Origin: DRQF01 sp964559135
GTDB lineage: Bacteria; Planctomycetota; GCA-002687715; DRQF01
Direction of reading: 5' to 3'
NCBI GenBank assembly: GCA_964559135.1
Contig: CAZLGG010000045.1
Coordinates: 1-30,478, forward strand
Length of the DNA: 30,478 bases
The translations under genes were made by a program, and so were the position numbers. Positions 15,469 to 23,014 of this stretch are shown here, piece after piece; position 1 is the stretch's first letter, and each line of letters opens with the position of its first letter. A model generated the notes under the pieces. That model saw only the letters and a program-made list of their open reading frames with translations, was not told where the DNA came from and did not search any database.

Positions 15469-17772
15469 TCACTTCTCCTCCTTGCGCGCCAAAGCTTCGA
15501 GCACCTTCTTCGGTGTGATGGGCAGTGACGTGATGTGGACACCGATGGCGTTGAACACGGCGTTCGAAATGGCGGCCGCGGTTGCGACCTTGGGGGGTTC
15601 TCCCAGCCCCATCACGCCGGTGTTGCTCTGGCCGTTGTAGACGTCGACGAGAACCACGTCGATCTGCGGAATGTCGGCGGGACCGGCGATCTTGTACATC
15701 TCCATGTCCGCGTTGAGCATCTGGCCCTTGTGGCGATCCATGATCCGGCGTTCGAAGAGCGCGTAGGAGACGCCCTGAATGACGCCGCCGCGGATCTGGC
15801 TTTCGGCGGTCTTGGCGTTGATGATTTTTCCGCAGTCCTGTACGGCGACGAGTCGCGTGACCTTGACGTTGCCGGTTTCCGTGTCGACCTCGACCTCCGC
15901 GAACTGAACGCCCGAGTTCGTCGGTGCGAAGCCCTGGTAATTGGGGCGACGACGCGAGACGGTGGGGCGTCGTGCGGTCACCTCGACGGCGCCTTCTTGA
16001 ATCATCGCGCAGGCCTCATCGAAGCTGAGATCCGGGTCGAGCTTCTTGCCCTTTTTCGAGACCACCCGTCCGCCCTTCAAGTCGAGGTCGTCGACTTTCC
16101 AGCCCTGCCGTTCAGCCACGATCTGGAGCAGGTCCTGCTTGGCGCGATAACCGGCCAAGCGGGCAGCGGGGGAAAGGCTGCCGATGGTGGTCGAGCCGCC
16201 GGACCCCGGCCCCAAGGGGTCGGTGGTGTGTCCGATGAAGGTCTGGACCTTCTCGAGGGGAAGTCCCAACTCCTCCGCGACGACCATGCCCATGACGGTC
16301 CGGGTTCCTGTCCCGATGTCTTGGGCGCCGTTGCGGACCTCCACCGTCCCGTCCTTGTGGATGCGGACGAGGCAGGTCGACCCGCCGCCGCCGGAAGCGA
16401 ACCACTCCGTGCTGGCGCAGCCGAGGCCTCGTTTGACGGGACCGCGGCCGGCTCCCGGCTTCTTGTTGCGGTGCTTCTTCCACCCGATGCGCTCCGCGCC
16501 CATGTCGTACTCGTGGATTCGAATGGGGTGCGTGTCGTTCTTCTTGCGGATCTCCACCGGATCCATGCCCAGCTTCGCCGCCGCTTCGTCGATGATGCTT
16601 TCCATGGCGAACACGCCCTGGGGCCAGGCGGGAGCACGCATGGCCCGAGCCTGTCCGCAATTGGTGCGCACCATGTGTTCCACCTTGTCGATGTTTTCGT
16701 AGCGGTAGAAGACGTGATTGCGCGCCCCGGCGCCGAAGGGACTCGCACCCGCCGTGCCCCAACTGTAGGCCCTGAGAGCCTTGAACTTGCCGTCCTTGGT
16801 CACGCCCAACGTCATTTCCTGCTTCGAGTCGGGACGATTTCCGACGGCGGTCTGCTCGCCTCGTCTTTCCAACATGAGTCGTACGGGACGCCCCGCCTTC
16901 TTCGCGAGCAGAGCTCCCGCAGCGCCCTCCCGGCCCAAGCCGAACTTGGAGCCGAAACCGCCGCCCATGAATTCGGTCCTGACTTCGGCCGATCCCGCCC
17001 GAATGGCGCCCCGTGAACTCTGGGCTTCGCGCCGGCAGTTGAACGTGGCCTGCGTGGACGCATAGCAGATCAGGTGGTCGCCGTCCCACTCCATGACCGA
17101 GCCGTGGGGCTCGAGAGAGCAGTGGACCTGAACCTGGGTCTCGAACGTGCGGCTGACCGTCACGGCGCAGTCCTTCAGGGCCTCGTCGACCTTCTCCTTC
17201 TGATCCTGAAGGCGCTTTTCGAAGTCCTCTTCGGACTCGCGACGCCTCCGTCCGCTCGTGACGACGTTGGCGCGCCCGGGAACCACTTCGGGAGCCCCCT
17301 TCTCCATGGCGGCTTCCTTCGTGACGGCAAAGGGTCTCACGTCGTAGTCGACCTCGATGCGGCTCAGGGCCTCCTCGGCGAGTGCCTCGGTTTCGGCGGC
17401 GACGGCGGCCACCTCTTGGCCCGCGAACCTCACCTCGCTGGAACCCATCTCTTCGGGAAAGCTGATGGCAGCGTGCACACCCTTCATGGCCAGCGCGCCG
17501 GAGAGATCCACGGACTTGATGCGCGCGTTGGCATGGGGTGAACGGAGGATGCGCCCGTAGATCATGCCCTTCGGGTGTCGGTCGTAGCTGTACTTCGCTT
17601 TGCCGGTCACCTTCGCCACGGCGTCGACCCGATCCAGAGGCTTGCCGATGATCGCCAGCTTGTCTCCAGGCTGATAGGGGAGGATGTCTCCCTCGGGGAG
17701 GGTGACCTCGATGTCCTTGATGTGGCCCTCGAAGCCGACCTTGATGCGGACGTCGTCCTTGGCGTTGCTCAT
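15469..17772 (-). CDS. Molybdopterin-binding catalytic subunit, aldehyde oxidoreductase/xanthine dehydrogenase family (PaoC-like)
   Basis: 767 aa from ATG at 17772; this ATG overlaps the upstream stop as ATGA. Domains: N-terminal aldehyde-oxidase a/b hammerhead (about 45-165), then two molybdopterin-binding domains. Motifs are GGGFGSK, ARAMRAPAWPQGVFAMESIIDEAA, NGAQDIGTGTRT, GSGGST, and MGLGEPP near the C-terminus with the likely catalytic base Glu about 725. The enzyme would oxidise an aldehyde or N-heterocycle with water as oxygen source. It has no own signal peptide, so it probably rides with the Tat-signal-bearing Fe-S subunit. The substrate cannot be told from sequence. An unusually charged insertion (GRRRRESEEDFEKRLQDQ, about 195-215) may be a lineage feature. 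Confidence 0.93.
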   Translation of the reverse strand: MSNAKDDVRIKVGFEGHIKDIEVTLPEGDILPYQPGDKLAIIGKPLDRVDAVAKVTGKAKYSYDRHPKGMIYGRILRSPHANARIKSVDLSGALAMKGVHAAISFPEEMGSSEVRFAGQEVAAVAAETEALAEEALSRIEVDYDVRPFAVTKEAAMEKGAPEVVPGRANVVTSGRRRRESEEDFEKRLQDQKEKVDEALKDCAVTVSRTFETQVQVHCSLEPHGSVMEWDGDHLICYASTQATFNCRREAQSSRGAIRAGSAEVRTEFMGGGFGSKFGLGREGAAGALLAKKAGRPVRLMLERRGEQTAVGNRPDSKQEMTLGVTKDGKFKALRAYSWGTAGASPFGAGARNHVFYRYENIDKVEHMVRTNCGQARAMRAPAWPQGVFAMESIIDEAAAKLGMDPVEIRKKNDTHPIRIHEYDMGAERIGWKKHRNKKPGAGRGPVKRGLGCASTEWFASGGGGSTCLVRIHKDGTVEVRNGAQDIGTGTRTVMGMVVAEELGLPLEKVQTFIGHTTDPLGPGSGGSTTIGSLSPAARLAGYRAKQDLLQIVAERQGWKVDDLDLKGGRVVSKKGKKLDPDLSFDEACAMIQEGAVEVTARRPTVSRRRPNYQGFAPTNSGVQFAEVEVDTETGNVKVTRLVAVQDCGKIINAKTAESQIRGGVIQGVSYALFERRIMDRHKGQMLNADMEMYKIAGPADIPQIDVVLVDVYNGQSNTGVMGLGEPPKVATAAAISNAVFNAIGVHITSLPITPKKVLEALARKEEK

Positions 17773-18422
17773 CGTTGGCTCCCTCGTTGGCCCGTCACGT
17801 CTTCGACGGCTTCGAAGATGTTCTGATAGGTGCCGCACCGGCAGATGTTGCCGGAAAGGCCGGCTTTGATCTCATCACGCGTGGGGTGCGGGTTCTTCGT
17901 CATCAAGGCGGTGCAGGACATGATCATGCCCGGTGTGCAGAAGCCGCATTGGGTGGCGTCGTGGCGGACGAAGGCTTCCTGGATGGGCGCGAGCGTCCCG
18001 TCTGGGCCTGCCAGCCCCTCGATGGTGCGAATCTCCGCGCCGATGCCGTCGATCGCGAGGAACGTGCAAGCGTTCGTGGAGCGACCGTCGACGAGCACCG
18101 TGCAGGCGCCGCAGGTCGCCCGATTGCAGACCCGCTTCGAGCCCGTCATCTCCAGCTGATCCCGGAGGAGGTCCAAGAGGGTGGTGCGGGGCTCGATTTT
18201 CACTTTATGGTGGACGCCATTGATGGCGAGGGTGATGTCCACGGGATCGGTCCCGAGGATTTCGATGTCCTGGGAGGCGCCCAGGCCGATGGCGTCGGGG
18301 CCCTGGACTCCAACGGCCGCCATGGTGAGGCCGGCTCCCTTCAGGAATCCTCGTCGGCTGAGCCGCCCGATAGGGGCTTCAACGGGTTCTCCGGGACGAT
18401 CCGGGTCTTTTCTCTTGGGCAT
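17769..18422 (-). CDS. Tat-exported [2Fe-2S] subunit of molybdoenzyme (PaoA/YagT-like)
   Basis: 217 aa. A twin-arginine signal S-R-R-G-F-L-K is at 22-28, followed by a hydrophobic stretch ending in an Ala/Gly-rich region. The first [2Fe-2S] site has Cys99, Cys104, Cys107 and Cys119 (plant-ferredoxin type). The second has Cys159, Cys162, Cys194 and Cys196 (CGFC, CRC). All eight ligands are present. The order Fe-S, Moco, FAD differs from E. coli paoABC (Fe-S, FAD, Moco). The signal implies the folded heterotrimer is exported to the periplasm. It is the first gene of the operon, divergent from PEP carboxykinase across about 217 bases. Confidence 0.92.
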   Translation of the reverse strand: MPKRKDPDRPGEPVEAPIGRLSRRGFLKGAGLTMAAVGVQGPDAIGLGASQDIEILGTDPVDITLAINGVHHKVKIEPRTTLLDLLRDQLEMTGSKRVCNRATCGACTVLVDGRSTNACTFLAIDGIGAEIRTIEGLAGPDGTLAPIQEAFVRHDATQCGFCTPGMIMSCTALMTKNPHPTRDEIKAGLSGNICRCGTYQNIFEAVEDVTGQRGSQR

Positions 18423-18639
18423 GATTCGCTCTCTTCACGGGTGGAACACGTCCGGCAGATGAACGCCGACCATGGTCGGTCCTTTCGAATCGAGATTGTA
18501 GCACGGCGGGAAGGAAACAGATGATTGAAGACCTCTCCCGCAATCGACAGAATGCTTCGGCGCTCGATCGAAGCCGAAGCCGCCCTGGGGCATCCGGGCG
18601 CCGACCCGCACGAATCCCACTCCAATCGCGAGAATCGCC
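18423..18639. other. Divergent intergenic region, no clear promoter recognised
   Basis: These 217 bases must contain promoters for the molybdoenzyme operon (-) and PEP carboxykinase (+). The only box seen is TACAAT on the minus strand (18501-18496), and no matching -35 lies at 16-18 bases. No RNA gene or strong hairpin was noticed. Confidence 0.5.
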
Positions 18640-20292
18640 ATGGATTACGCCGCTCAGCTCGAAGAGCTTCTCGGACTCCGGGGGCTCGAATACCGTTACA
18701 ACCAATCGAAGAAGGAACTCTTTCACGAGGCCATCGCCAACGACAAGGGGCGTATCCGCAAGGATGGCCCCCGCGACGAGCAAAAAGCCTACGCCACCCA
18801 GTTGGGCGACGAAGGGCCGCTCGTCTACTACACCGATCCGGAGGCCACGGGCCGCCGTGTGCTGGACACGTTCGCCGCCGCCTATCCCGAGATCGAGGAC
18901 AAGGTGTGGTGGAAGTCCGATTTCGGGAAGTACGATCCCGACCACTATGAGGCACTCCTGAAGCGCGTCGTCGCCTACCTCAATGACAAGGGGGGGCATC
19001 TTTACGTCCAGGACCTCTACTGCGGTCAGGATCCCACCTACGCCGTTCCGTACCGTTTCGTCGGAGAATACGCGACCCACGCACTCTTCTGCCGCATCAT
19101 GTTCCCGAAGGGTATCGAGGGCGTGGCCGACGAAGACAATCGCCGTTGGACTCTTCTCAACGTCCCCAGCTTCCTCTGCGAGCCCGACCGGGACGGGAGC
19201 CGCTCCGATGCCGCCATCGTGATCGATCTGAGGCGACGCATCGCGCTCGTGGCGGGCCCCGCCGATTACTGCGGGACGAACAAGAAGACGATGTTCACGG
19301 TCCTCAACTTCATGCTGCCCGATCAGGGTTTCTTGCCGATGCATTGCTCGGCCAACGTGGGCGAGAACAACGATGCCGCCATCCTCTTCGGCCTTTCCGG
19401 AACCGGGAAGACGACGCTCTCCGCGGATCCCCATCGCAAACTCATCGGCGATGACGAGACGGGATGGACGGACGAAGGCGTCTCCAACTTCGAGGACGGT
19501 TGCTACGCCAAGCTGATCGACCTGAACAAGGAGGCCGAGCCGGTCATCGCGGCGGCGCTCGAGATGCCTGGCACGCTCATCGAGAACGTGCCGCCCCTTC
19601 CCGGGAAGGACCTCTCCGAGACCCATCCGCAGGAGTTCGATCTCACGGACAAGAGCATCACCGAGAATACCCGGTTCGCCTACGGACTGGAATGCAATCC
19701 GATGGTGATGGAAGGCGCCAAGGGGCCTCATCCGCAGACGATCGTCATGTTGACCGCCGACGCGTTCGGCGTGTTGCCTCCCGTCTCCCTCCTCACGAAG
19801 GATGAGGCCATGTACCACTTCGTGCAGGGCTTCACGTCCAAGCTGGCGGGGACGGAGGTGGGGGTGACCGAGCCGAAAGCCGCCTTCAGCGCCTGCTTCG
19901 GGGCTCCCTTCATGAGCCGGTTCCCCTCGGTCTATGCCGAGCTTTTGGCCACGAAAATGGTGGAGGCCGGCGCCCGCTGCATCCTGCTGAACACGGGTTG
20001 GACGGGCGGGCCCTACGGGGTGGGCCAGCGCATGTCCCTCAAGTACACGCGGGCCATGCTCAACGCCGCACTCAACGGGAAGCTGGACGATGTGCCCTGC
20101 GAAACGCATCCCGTCTTCAAGATGCGCGTCCCCACGACGTGCCCCGACGTTCCGGACGAGATCCTCAATCCGAGGAACACCTGGACCGACAGGGACGCCT
20201 ACGACGCCAAGGCTGCCGAACTTCTGGCCATGTTCCAGAAGAACTACGAGGACAAGAACTTCGGGGAGCTCGGCATCCCGAAGGTCATGTGA
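18640..20292 (+). CDS. pckA: Phosphoenolpyruvate carboxykinase (ATP)
   Basis: 550 aa, close to the usual length of ATP-type PEPCK (about 530-540). It converts oxaloacetate and ATP to PEP, CO2 and ADP, the first step of gluconeogenesis, in the cytoplasm. Motifs: YCGQDPTYAVPYRFVGEYATHALF, HCSANVGENND, the kinase-1a P-loop GLSGTGKTT (251-259), the metal-binding DDETGWTDEGVSNFEDGCYAK, and NTGWTGGPYGVGQRM near 445. All active-site motifs are intact. The ATG at 18640 is preceded by only a weak SD (GCGAGAA). Its last 8 bases overlap the end of the convergent HDOD gene. Confidence 0.96.
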   Translation: MDYAAQLEELLGLRGLEYRYNQSKKELFHEAIANDKGRIRKDGPRDEQKAYATQLGDEGPLVYYTDPEATGRRVLDTFAAAYPEIEDKVWWKSDFGKYDPDHYEALLKRVVAYLNDKGGHLYVQDLYCGQDPTYAVPYRFVGEYATHALFCRIMFPKGIEGVADEDNRRWTLLNVPSFLCEPDRDGSRSDAAIVIDLRRRIALVAGPADYCGTNKKTMFTVLNFMLPDQGFLPMHCSANVGENNDAAILFGLSGTGKTTLSADPHRKLIGDDETGWTDEGVSNFEDGCYAKLIDLNKEAEPVIAAALEMPGTLIENVPPLPGKDLSETHPQEFDLTDKSITENTRFAYGLECNPMVMEGAKGPHPQTIVMLTADAFGVLPPVSLLTKDEAMYHFVQGFTSKLAGTEVGVTEPKAAFSACFGAPFMSRFPSVYAELLATKMVEAGARCILLNTGWTGGPYGVGQRMSLKYTRAMLNAALNGKLDDVPCETHPVFKMRVPTTCPDVPDEILNPRNTWTDRDAYDAKAAELLAMFQKNYEDKNFGELGIPKVM

Positions 20293-21139
20293 CGAGGCTT
20301 TCGCCCGGGGGAGCTCCCAAGGGAGTTCCCCCGCGCACCCATGCCCGCACGTCGTCCCAAGTGAATCCCAGCCATTCCAGGAGTCCTTCCTGGGGGTGGG
20401 CGTCCTCGCCCGCCATTCTCATCACGGCCACCTCCCCCAGGTGAAGCCAGGTCAACGCATCGGGGGCTTGGTCGTCGATGGCGTGGTGTTTGCGGACGGC
20501 AAGAACCGTTTCCTCGTCGAAGCCCCACGTGAGCAGGAAGGCCGCGCCCAATTCGTCGTGAGAGAATCCGAAAACGTCTCTCTCCAACTCCAGTCTGTCT
20601 CCGCCACGCAACCGGACCTCCTCTTCGATCTCCAGCACGTCTCCGGGGCCGTGTCGCAGCATGAGAAGGCGGCCGATGTCGTGGACGAGGCCCCATGTGA
20701 AGACCCGGTCCAGGGCGCGCACGTCCGGCACGCCGCCGAGACTGTCGCAGAGCGAGCCCACGGCGATGGCGACGGCGGCCTCCGCGACGGCGAGGCCGTG
20801 TCGCCACACAAGGGCCTTCAGTTGGGCCACATCCTGTTCGCTCGTCTCGACGAGGCGGTAGGCCTCCAGGATCCCCAGAAGGGTTCGGGTCTTGTCCCGC
20901 CCGAGGACCTGGACGCACTCCTCGACGCGATCGAGGGCGCTGACCGTGCCGAAGAAGGGGAGGCGGCGCATGGAAAGGAAGCCCTCGGCGAGGGCCCGGT
21001 CCGCGGCGATGCGGGCGCCCACGGCCTCGAGCGGGATGTCCGGGTCCGCCAACATGCCCCGCAGTCGGTGGAGGATCTTCGGAACCCCGGGCAGATCCGT
21101 GAAGAGCCGGCGATGGGTCTCGAGGATTCTGGCGGGCAT
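20285..21139 (-). CDS. HDOD domain protein
   Basis: 284 aa. The protein is one HDOD domain: LPGVPKILHRLRGMLADPDIPLEAVGARIAADRALAEGFL (about 16-56), then LVHDIGRLLML (about 151-161) and FSHDELGAAFLLTWGF in the HD-like half. HDOD proteins are usually non-enzymatic or degenerate HD relatives that act in signalling, often beside GGDEF or kinase genes; none is adjacent here. The start is fixed by an exceptionally strong Shine-Dalgarno. Its 3' end overlaps pckA tail-to-tail, and a strong hairpin lies in its last codons. Confidence 0.88.
   Translation of the reverse strand: MPARILETHRRLFTDLPGVPKILHRLRGMLADPDIPLEAVGARIAADRALAEGFLSMRRLPFFGTVSALDRVEECVQVLGRDKTRTLLGILEAYRLVETSEQDVAQLKALVWRHGLAVAEAAVAIAVGSLCDSLGGVPDVRALDRVFTWGLVHDIGRLLMLRHGPGDVLEIEEEVRLRGGDRLELERDVFGFSHDELGAAFLLTWGFDEETVLAVRKHHAIDDQAPDALTWLHLGEVAVMRMAGEDAHPQEGLLEWLGFTWDDVRAWVRGGTPLGAPPGESLVT
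20306..20333. terminator. Strong hairpin after pckA, inside the end of the HDOD gene
   Basis: C-GGGGGA-G-CTCCC (20306-20318) pairs with GGGAG-T-TCCCCC-G (20321-20333), a 13-bp stem with one G-U pair; the closing pairs open to leave a small loop around AA. It begins 14 bases after the pckA stop. There is no T-run, so termination is inferred. Confidence 0.5.
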
Positions 21140-21151
21140 GGATCACCTCCT
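21140..21151 (-). promoter_or_regulatory. Fully extended Shine-Dalgarno for HDOD gene
   Basis: The minus strand reads AGGAGGTGATCC immediately before the ATG. This is a 12-base perfect complement to the canonical 16S rRNA 3' tail (GGATCACCTCCT). Most genes here have 4-6 base matches. Confidence 0.8.
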
Positions 21152-21249
21152 CGGTGTCCATCGGTCATTCCAGCTCGTCTCCGACAGGGGGGGTGAACAT
21201 GCAAAGGGCCGCAGGGACGAATTCCAGACATTTCCCGCCTCGAATCCCC

Positions 21250-21277
21250 TTGAAGACCCTGCCCCCGTCCTTAGAAT
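21250..21277 (+). promoter_or_regulatory. Sigma70-type promoter of tRNA-Asp
   Basis: TTGAAG (21250-21255), a 16-base spacer and TAGAAT (21272-21277) match -35 and -10 boxes at 4 and 5 of 6 positions. Transcription would start about 7 bases before the mature tRNA. Confidence 0.55.
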
Positions 21278-21291
21278 CCCCTCCGAGTACT

Positions 21292-21365
21292 GGCCCGGTG
21301 GCGCAACTGGTTAGCGCACCAGACTGTCGATCTGGGGGTTGAGGGTTCAAGTCCCTTCCGGGTCG
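21292..21365 (+). tRNA. tRNA-Asp (anticodon GTC)
   Basis: 74 bases fold as a full cloverleaf: acceptor GGCCCGG/CCGGGTC (one G-U), D stem GCGC/GCGC, anticodon stem CCAGA/TCTGG with loop CTGTCGA, variable GGGTT, and T stem GAGGG/CCCTT with loop TTCAAGT. The anticodon GTC and discriminator G73 fit Asp. CCA is not encoded (CTC follows), so it must be added by the nucleotidyltransferase. It is a single gene flanked by its own promoter and terminator. Confidence 0.96.
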
Positions 21366-21375
21366 CTCATTTCGC

Positions 21376-21411
21376 AAAAAAGCCCCGCATCCTGTGGATG
21401 CGGGGCTTTTT
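21376..21411. terminator. Rho-independent terminator, probably bidirectional
   Basis: GCCCCGCATCC (21382-21392) and GGATGCGGGGC (21396-21406) form a perfect 11-bp stem with a TGT loop. The stem is flanked by AAAAAA on the left and TTTTT on the right. It ends the tRNA-Asp transcript (+) and can also end the secreted-protein gene transcribed from the right (-), whose stop is at 21424. Confidence 0.92.
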
Positions 21412-21423
21412 CATGGGCCTTCG

Positions 21424-22887
21424 TCAGTTCACCGACCAGGTGGGATCTCCCGGGAAGGGGGGAACGGTTCCCCCGCTGGAACAGCCTGGACAGTTCGTGT
21501 CCCAGTGGATGTCGTACCACATCAAGAGCCCCCCCGAGATCGTCATCGTGCCGAGAGATTTCCAGTCGAGTTCGGTGCCATTGGGAGGGCAGGGCCTCTC
21601 TCGCTCGGCCCACAGCTCGTAGGTCTTGGTGAGCGCATTCAGGTGCGCTGTCCCAGAGATGCAACTGTAGGGCGGCGATAGCGGGTGAGGCAGCCCGGTG
21701 ATGGTGCCGGATGGGGGAGTGAACACGTGGTATTCCCGTGACGTGGTCAAGGAGACTGAACCGGTCAGTGTCCCCTCGAGACTCAATCCTAGTTTTGCAC
21801 TGGCCTTGGCGAAGAGCATTCCCGCGTCCCAGCCGACCTGGCCGACAGCCTCGGCCGAAAGAGAAGCGGAACCCGCCAATGTCGTTCCAGCTTCGATCTT
21901 CACGGAAGCTCCATTAGTGAAAGCTCCACAAAGAATGTTTGCGGGTGCATCTCCCGGGACAATAGCTGTCGAGGTATGCCGAGGGGGACCGAGTCGCCAC
22001 GGCGTCCACTCCCAGTTGCTCGTCGAGTCGGGGACACTGTAGCGGCGATCGAGAAGGTTGTATCCCTCGCGGAGCGGCATGGTGATGTGGTTGTTTTCGG
22101 TGTCGAACACGGCTGGCGACCAGCTGGTTCCCGAGAATTGCGTCCCCAGGTGGAGACTTCGCCAATCTCCATGGGCCCCCGCAGGCTCGATTTCTTTCTC
22201 GGGTAGGTCTGCGTCCAAGGTGATGTGGCCGTTGGACGCGATGAGGCCTGGTATGGGGTTTCCACTGGCATCGATCGTCTGGAGGTAGAGTTCGAAGCGC
22301 AAGACCCCCTCGACCAAAGACGGGGAGGTGGAGGCATGGGGGATCACCGTGATGCGAAGGCGGGTGTCTTGAAGGAGGGCTCCCTCCTCGACAGTGAGCG
22401 TCCCCAGTTTGGGGATGCTCAGCCGGGAGCCCTTTGCCGCGACGATCTCCGTCGTCGTGAAGCCTGTCTTCAGCGGGACCAGCCGCATTTCCCGGAAGCG
22501 GTCGTGCTCGAAGAAGACGTGCTCCTTTTTGAGAGGAAGGTAGTCGGGAGCGGAGACGGTGACGATGACTCGCATGCGCGTCGATACGAGGGTCTGCCCT
22601 TCATTGTCGACGATGGCCGGAAGATTTGGTGAATAGGGCACTTGGGAGAAAGTGGCTTTGCCGGAGGCATCCGCCGTCACGGTGTAGGTTTCCGCGCCGA
22701 CCTGCATCGTGACGATCGCTCCGGGGATATTGTGTCCGGACTCCGCGCTCGACACGAGAATGCGAAGAGGTGGGAGAGGAGGGTCGAAAACGTCTGCGGC
22801 TGTCGGCGCCGCGAAGCCGACGGAGAGGGGTTGGGTGAGGGAAAAAGCGGCCGCGATGGTCGCCGAGACGACGAGCTGAAATGGCAT
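21424..22887 (-). CDS. Secreted protein of unknown function with carboxypeptidase-regulatory-like domain
   Basis: 487 aa from ATG at 22887, which opens a signal peptide (MPFQLVVSATIAAAF, cleavage probably after GFAAP or nearby) and has GGAG upstream. The longer frame to 22947 adds 20 non-signal residues. Residues about 40-130 resemble a CarboxypepD_reg or Big-like beta sandwich (RILVSSAESGHNIPGAIVTMQV, then VTADASGKATFSQVPYSPN). The middle contains a second beta region ending in SWSPAVFDTENNHITMPL, reminiscent of surface adhesion proteins. The C-terminus has NCPGCSS. No catalytic motif is seen. A role at the cell surface is inferred. Confidence 0.8.
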   Translation of the reverse strand: MPFQLVVSATIAAAFSLTQPLSVGFAAPTAADVFDPPLPPLRILVSSAESGHNIPGAIVTMQVGAETYTVTADASGKATFSQVPYSPNLPAIVDNEGQTLVSTRMRVIVTVSAPDYLPLKKEHVFFEHDRFREMRLVPLKTGFTTTEIVAAKGSRLSIPKLGTLTVEEGALLQDTRLRITVIPHASTSPSLVEGVLRFELYLQTIDASGNPIPGLIASNGHITLDADLPEKEIEPAGAHGDWRSLHLGTQFSGTSWSPAVFDTENNHITMPLREGYNLLDRRYSVPDSTSNWEWTPWRLGPPRHTSTAIVPGDAPANILCGAFTNGASVKIEAGTTLAGSASLSAEAVGQVGWDAGMLFAKASAKLGLSLEGTLTGSVSLTTSREYHVFTPPSGTITGLPHPLSPPYSCISGTAHLNALTKTYELWAERERPCPPNGTELDWKSLGTMTISGGLLMWYDIHWDTNCPGCSSGGTVPPFPGDPTWSVN

Positions 22888-22900
22888 GAATGGGCTCCAG

Positions 22901-22926
22901 GATGTAGGCCCACGACGATGTAGGCC
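22901..22926. repeat. Short direct repeat upstream of secreted-protein gene
   Basis: GATGTAGGCC occurs at 22901-22910 and 22917-22926 (16-base period), just upstream of the start at 22887. The second copy runs into the palindrome GTAGGCCTAC. It could be a regulator site; support is weak. Confidence 0.35.
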
Positions 22927-22963
22927 TACTTGAGCCATCAGTACCATGTCGACAGGCTGTCAG

Positions 22964-22995
22964 CAAGATCCCAAGAGGAGGCTCTTGAGATCTTG
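22964..22995. terminator. Strong intergenic hairpin downstream of the 23.0-24.8 kb gene
   Basis: CAAGATC-C-CAAGAG (22964-22977) pairs with CTCTTG-A-GATCTTG (22982-22995), a 13-bp stem with one C/A mismatch and a GAGG loop. It lies 20 bases past the stop of the minus-strand gene ending at 23015. No T-run follows on either strand, so it may stabilise an mRNA end instead of terminating by itself. Confidence 0.5.
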
Positions 22996-23014
22996 ATATC
23001 GCAGGACGCGTCGA

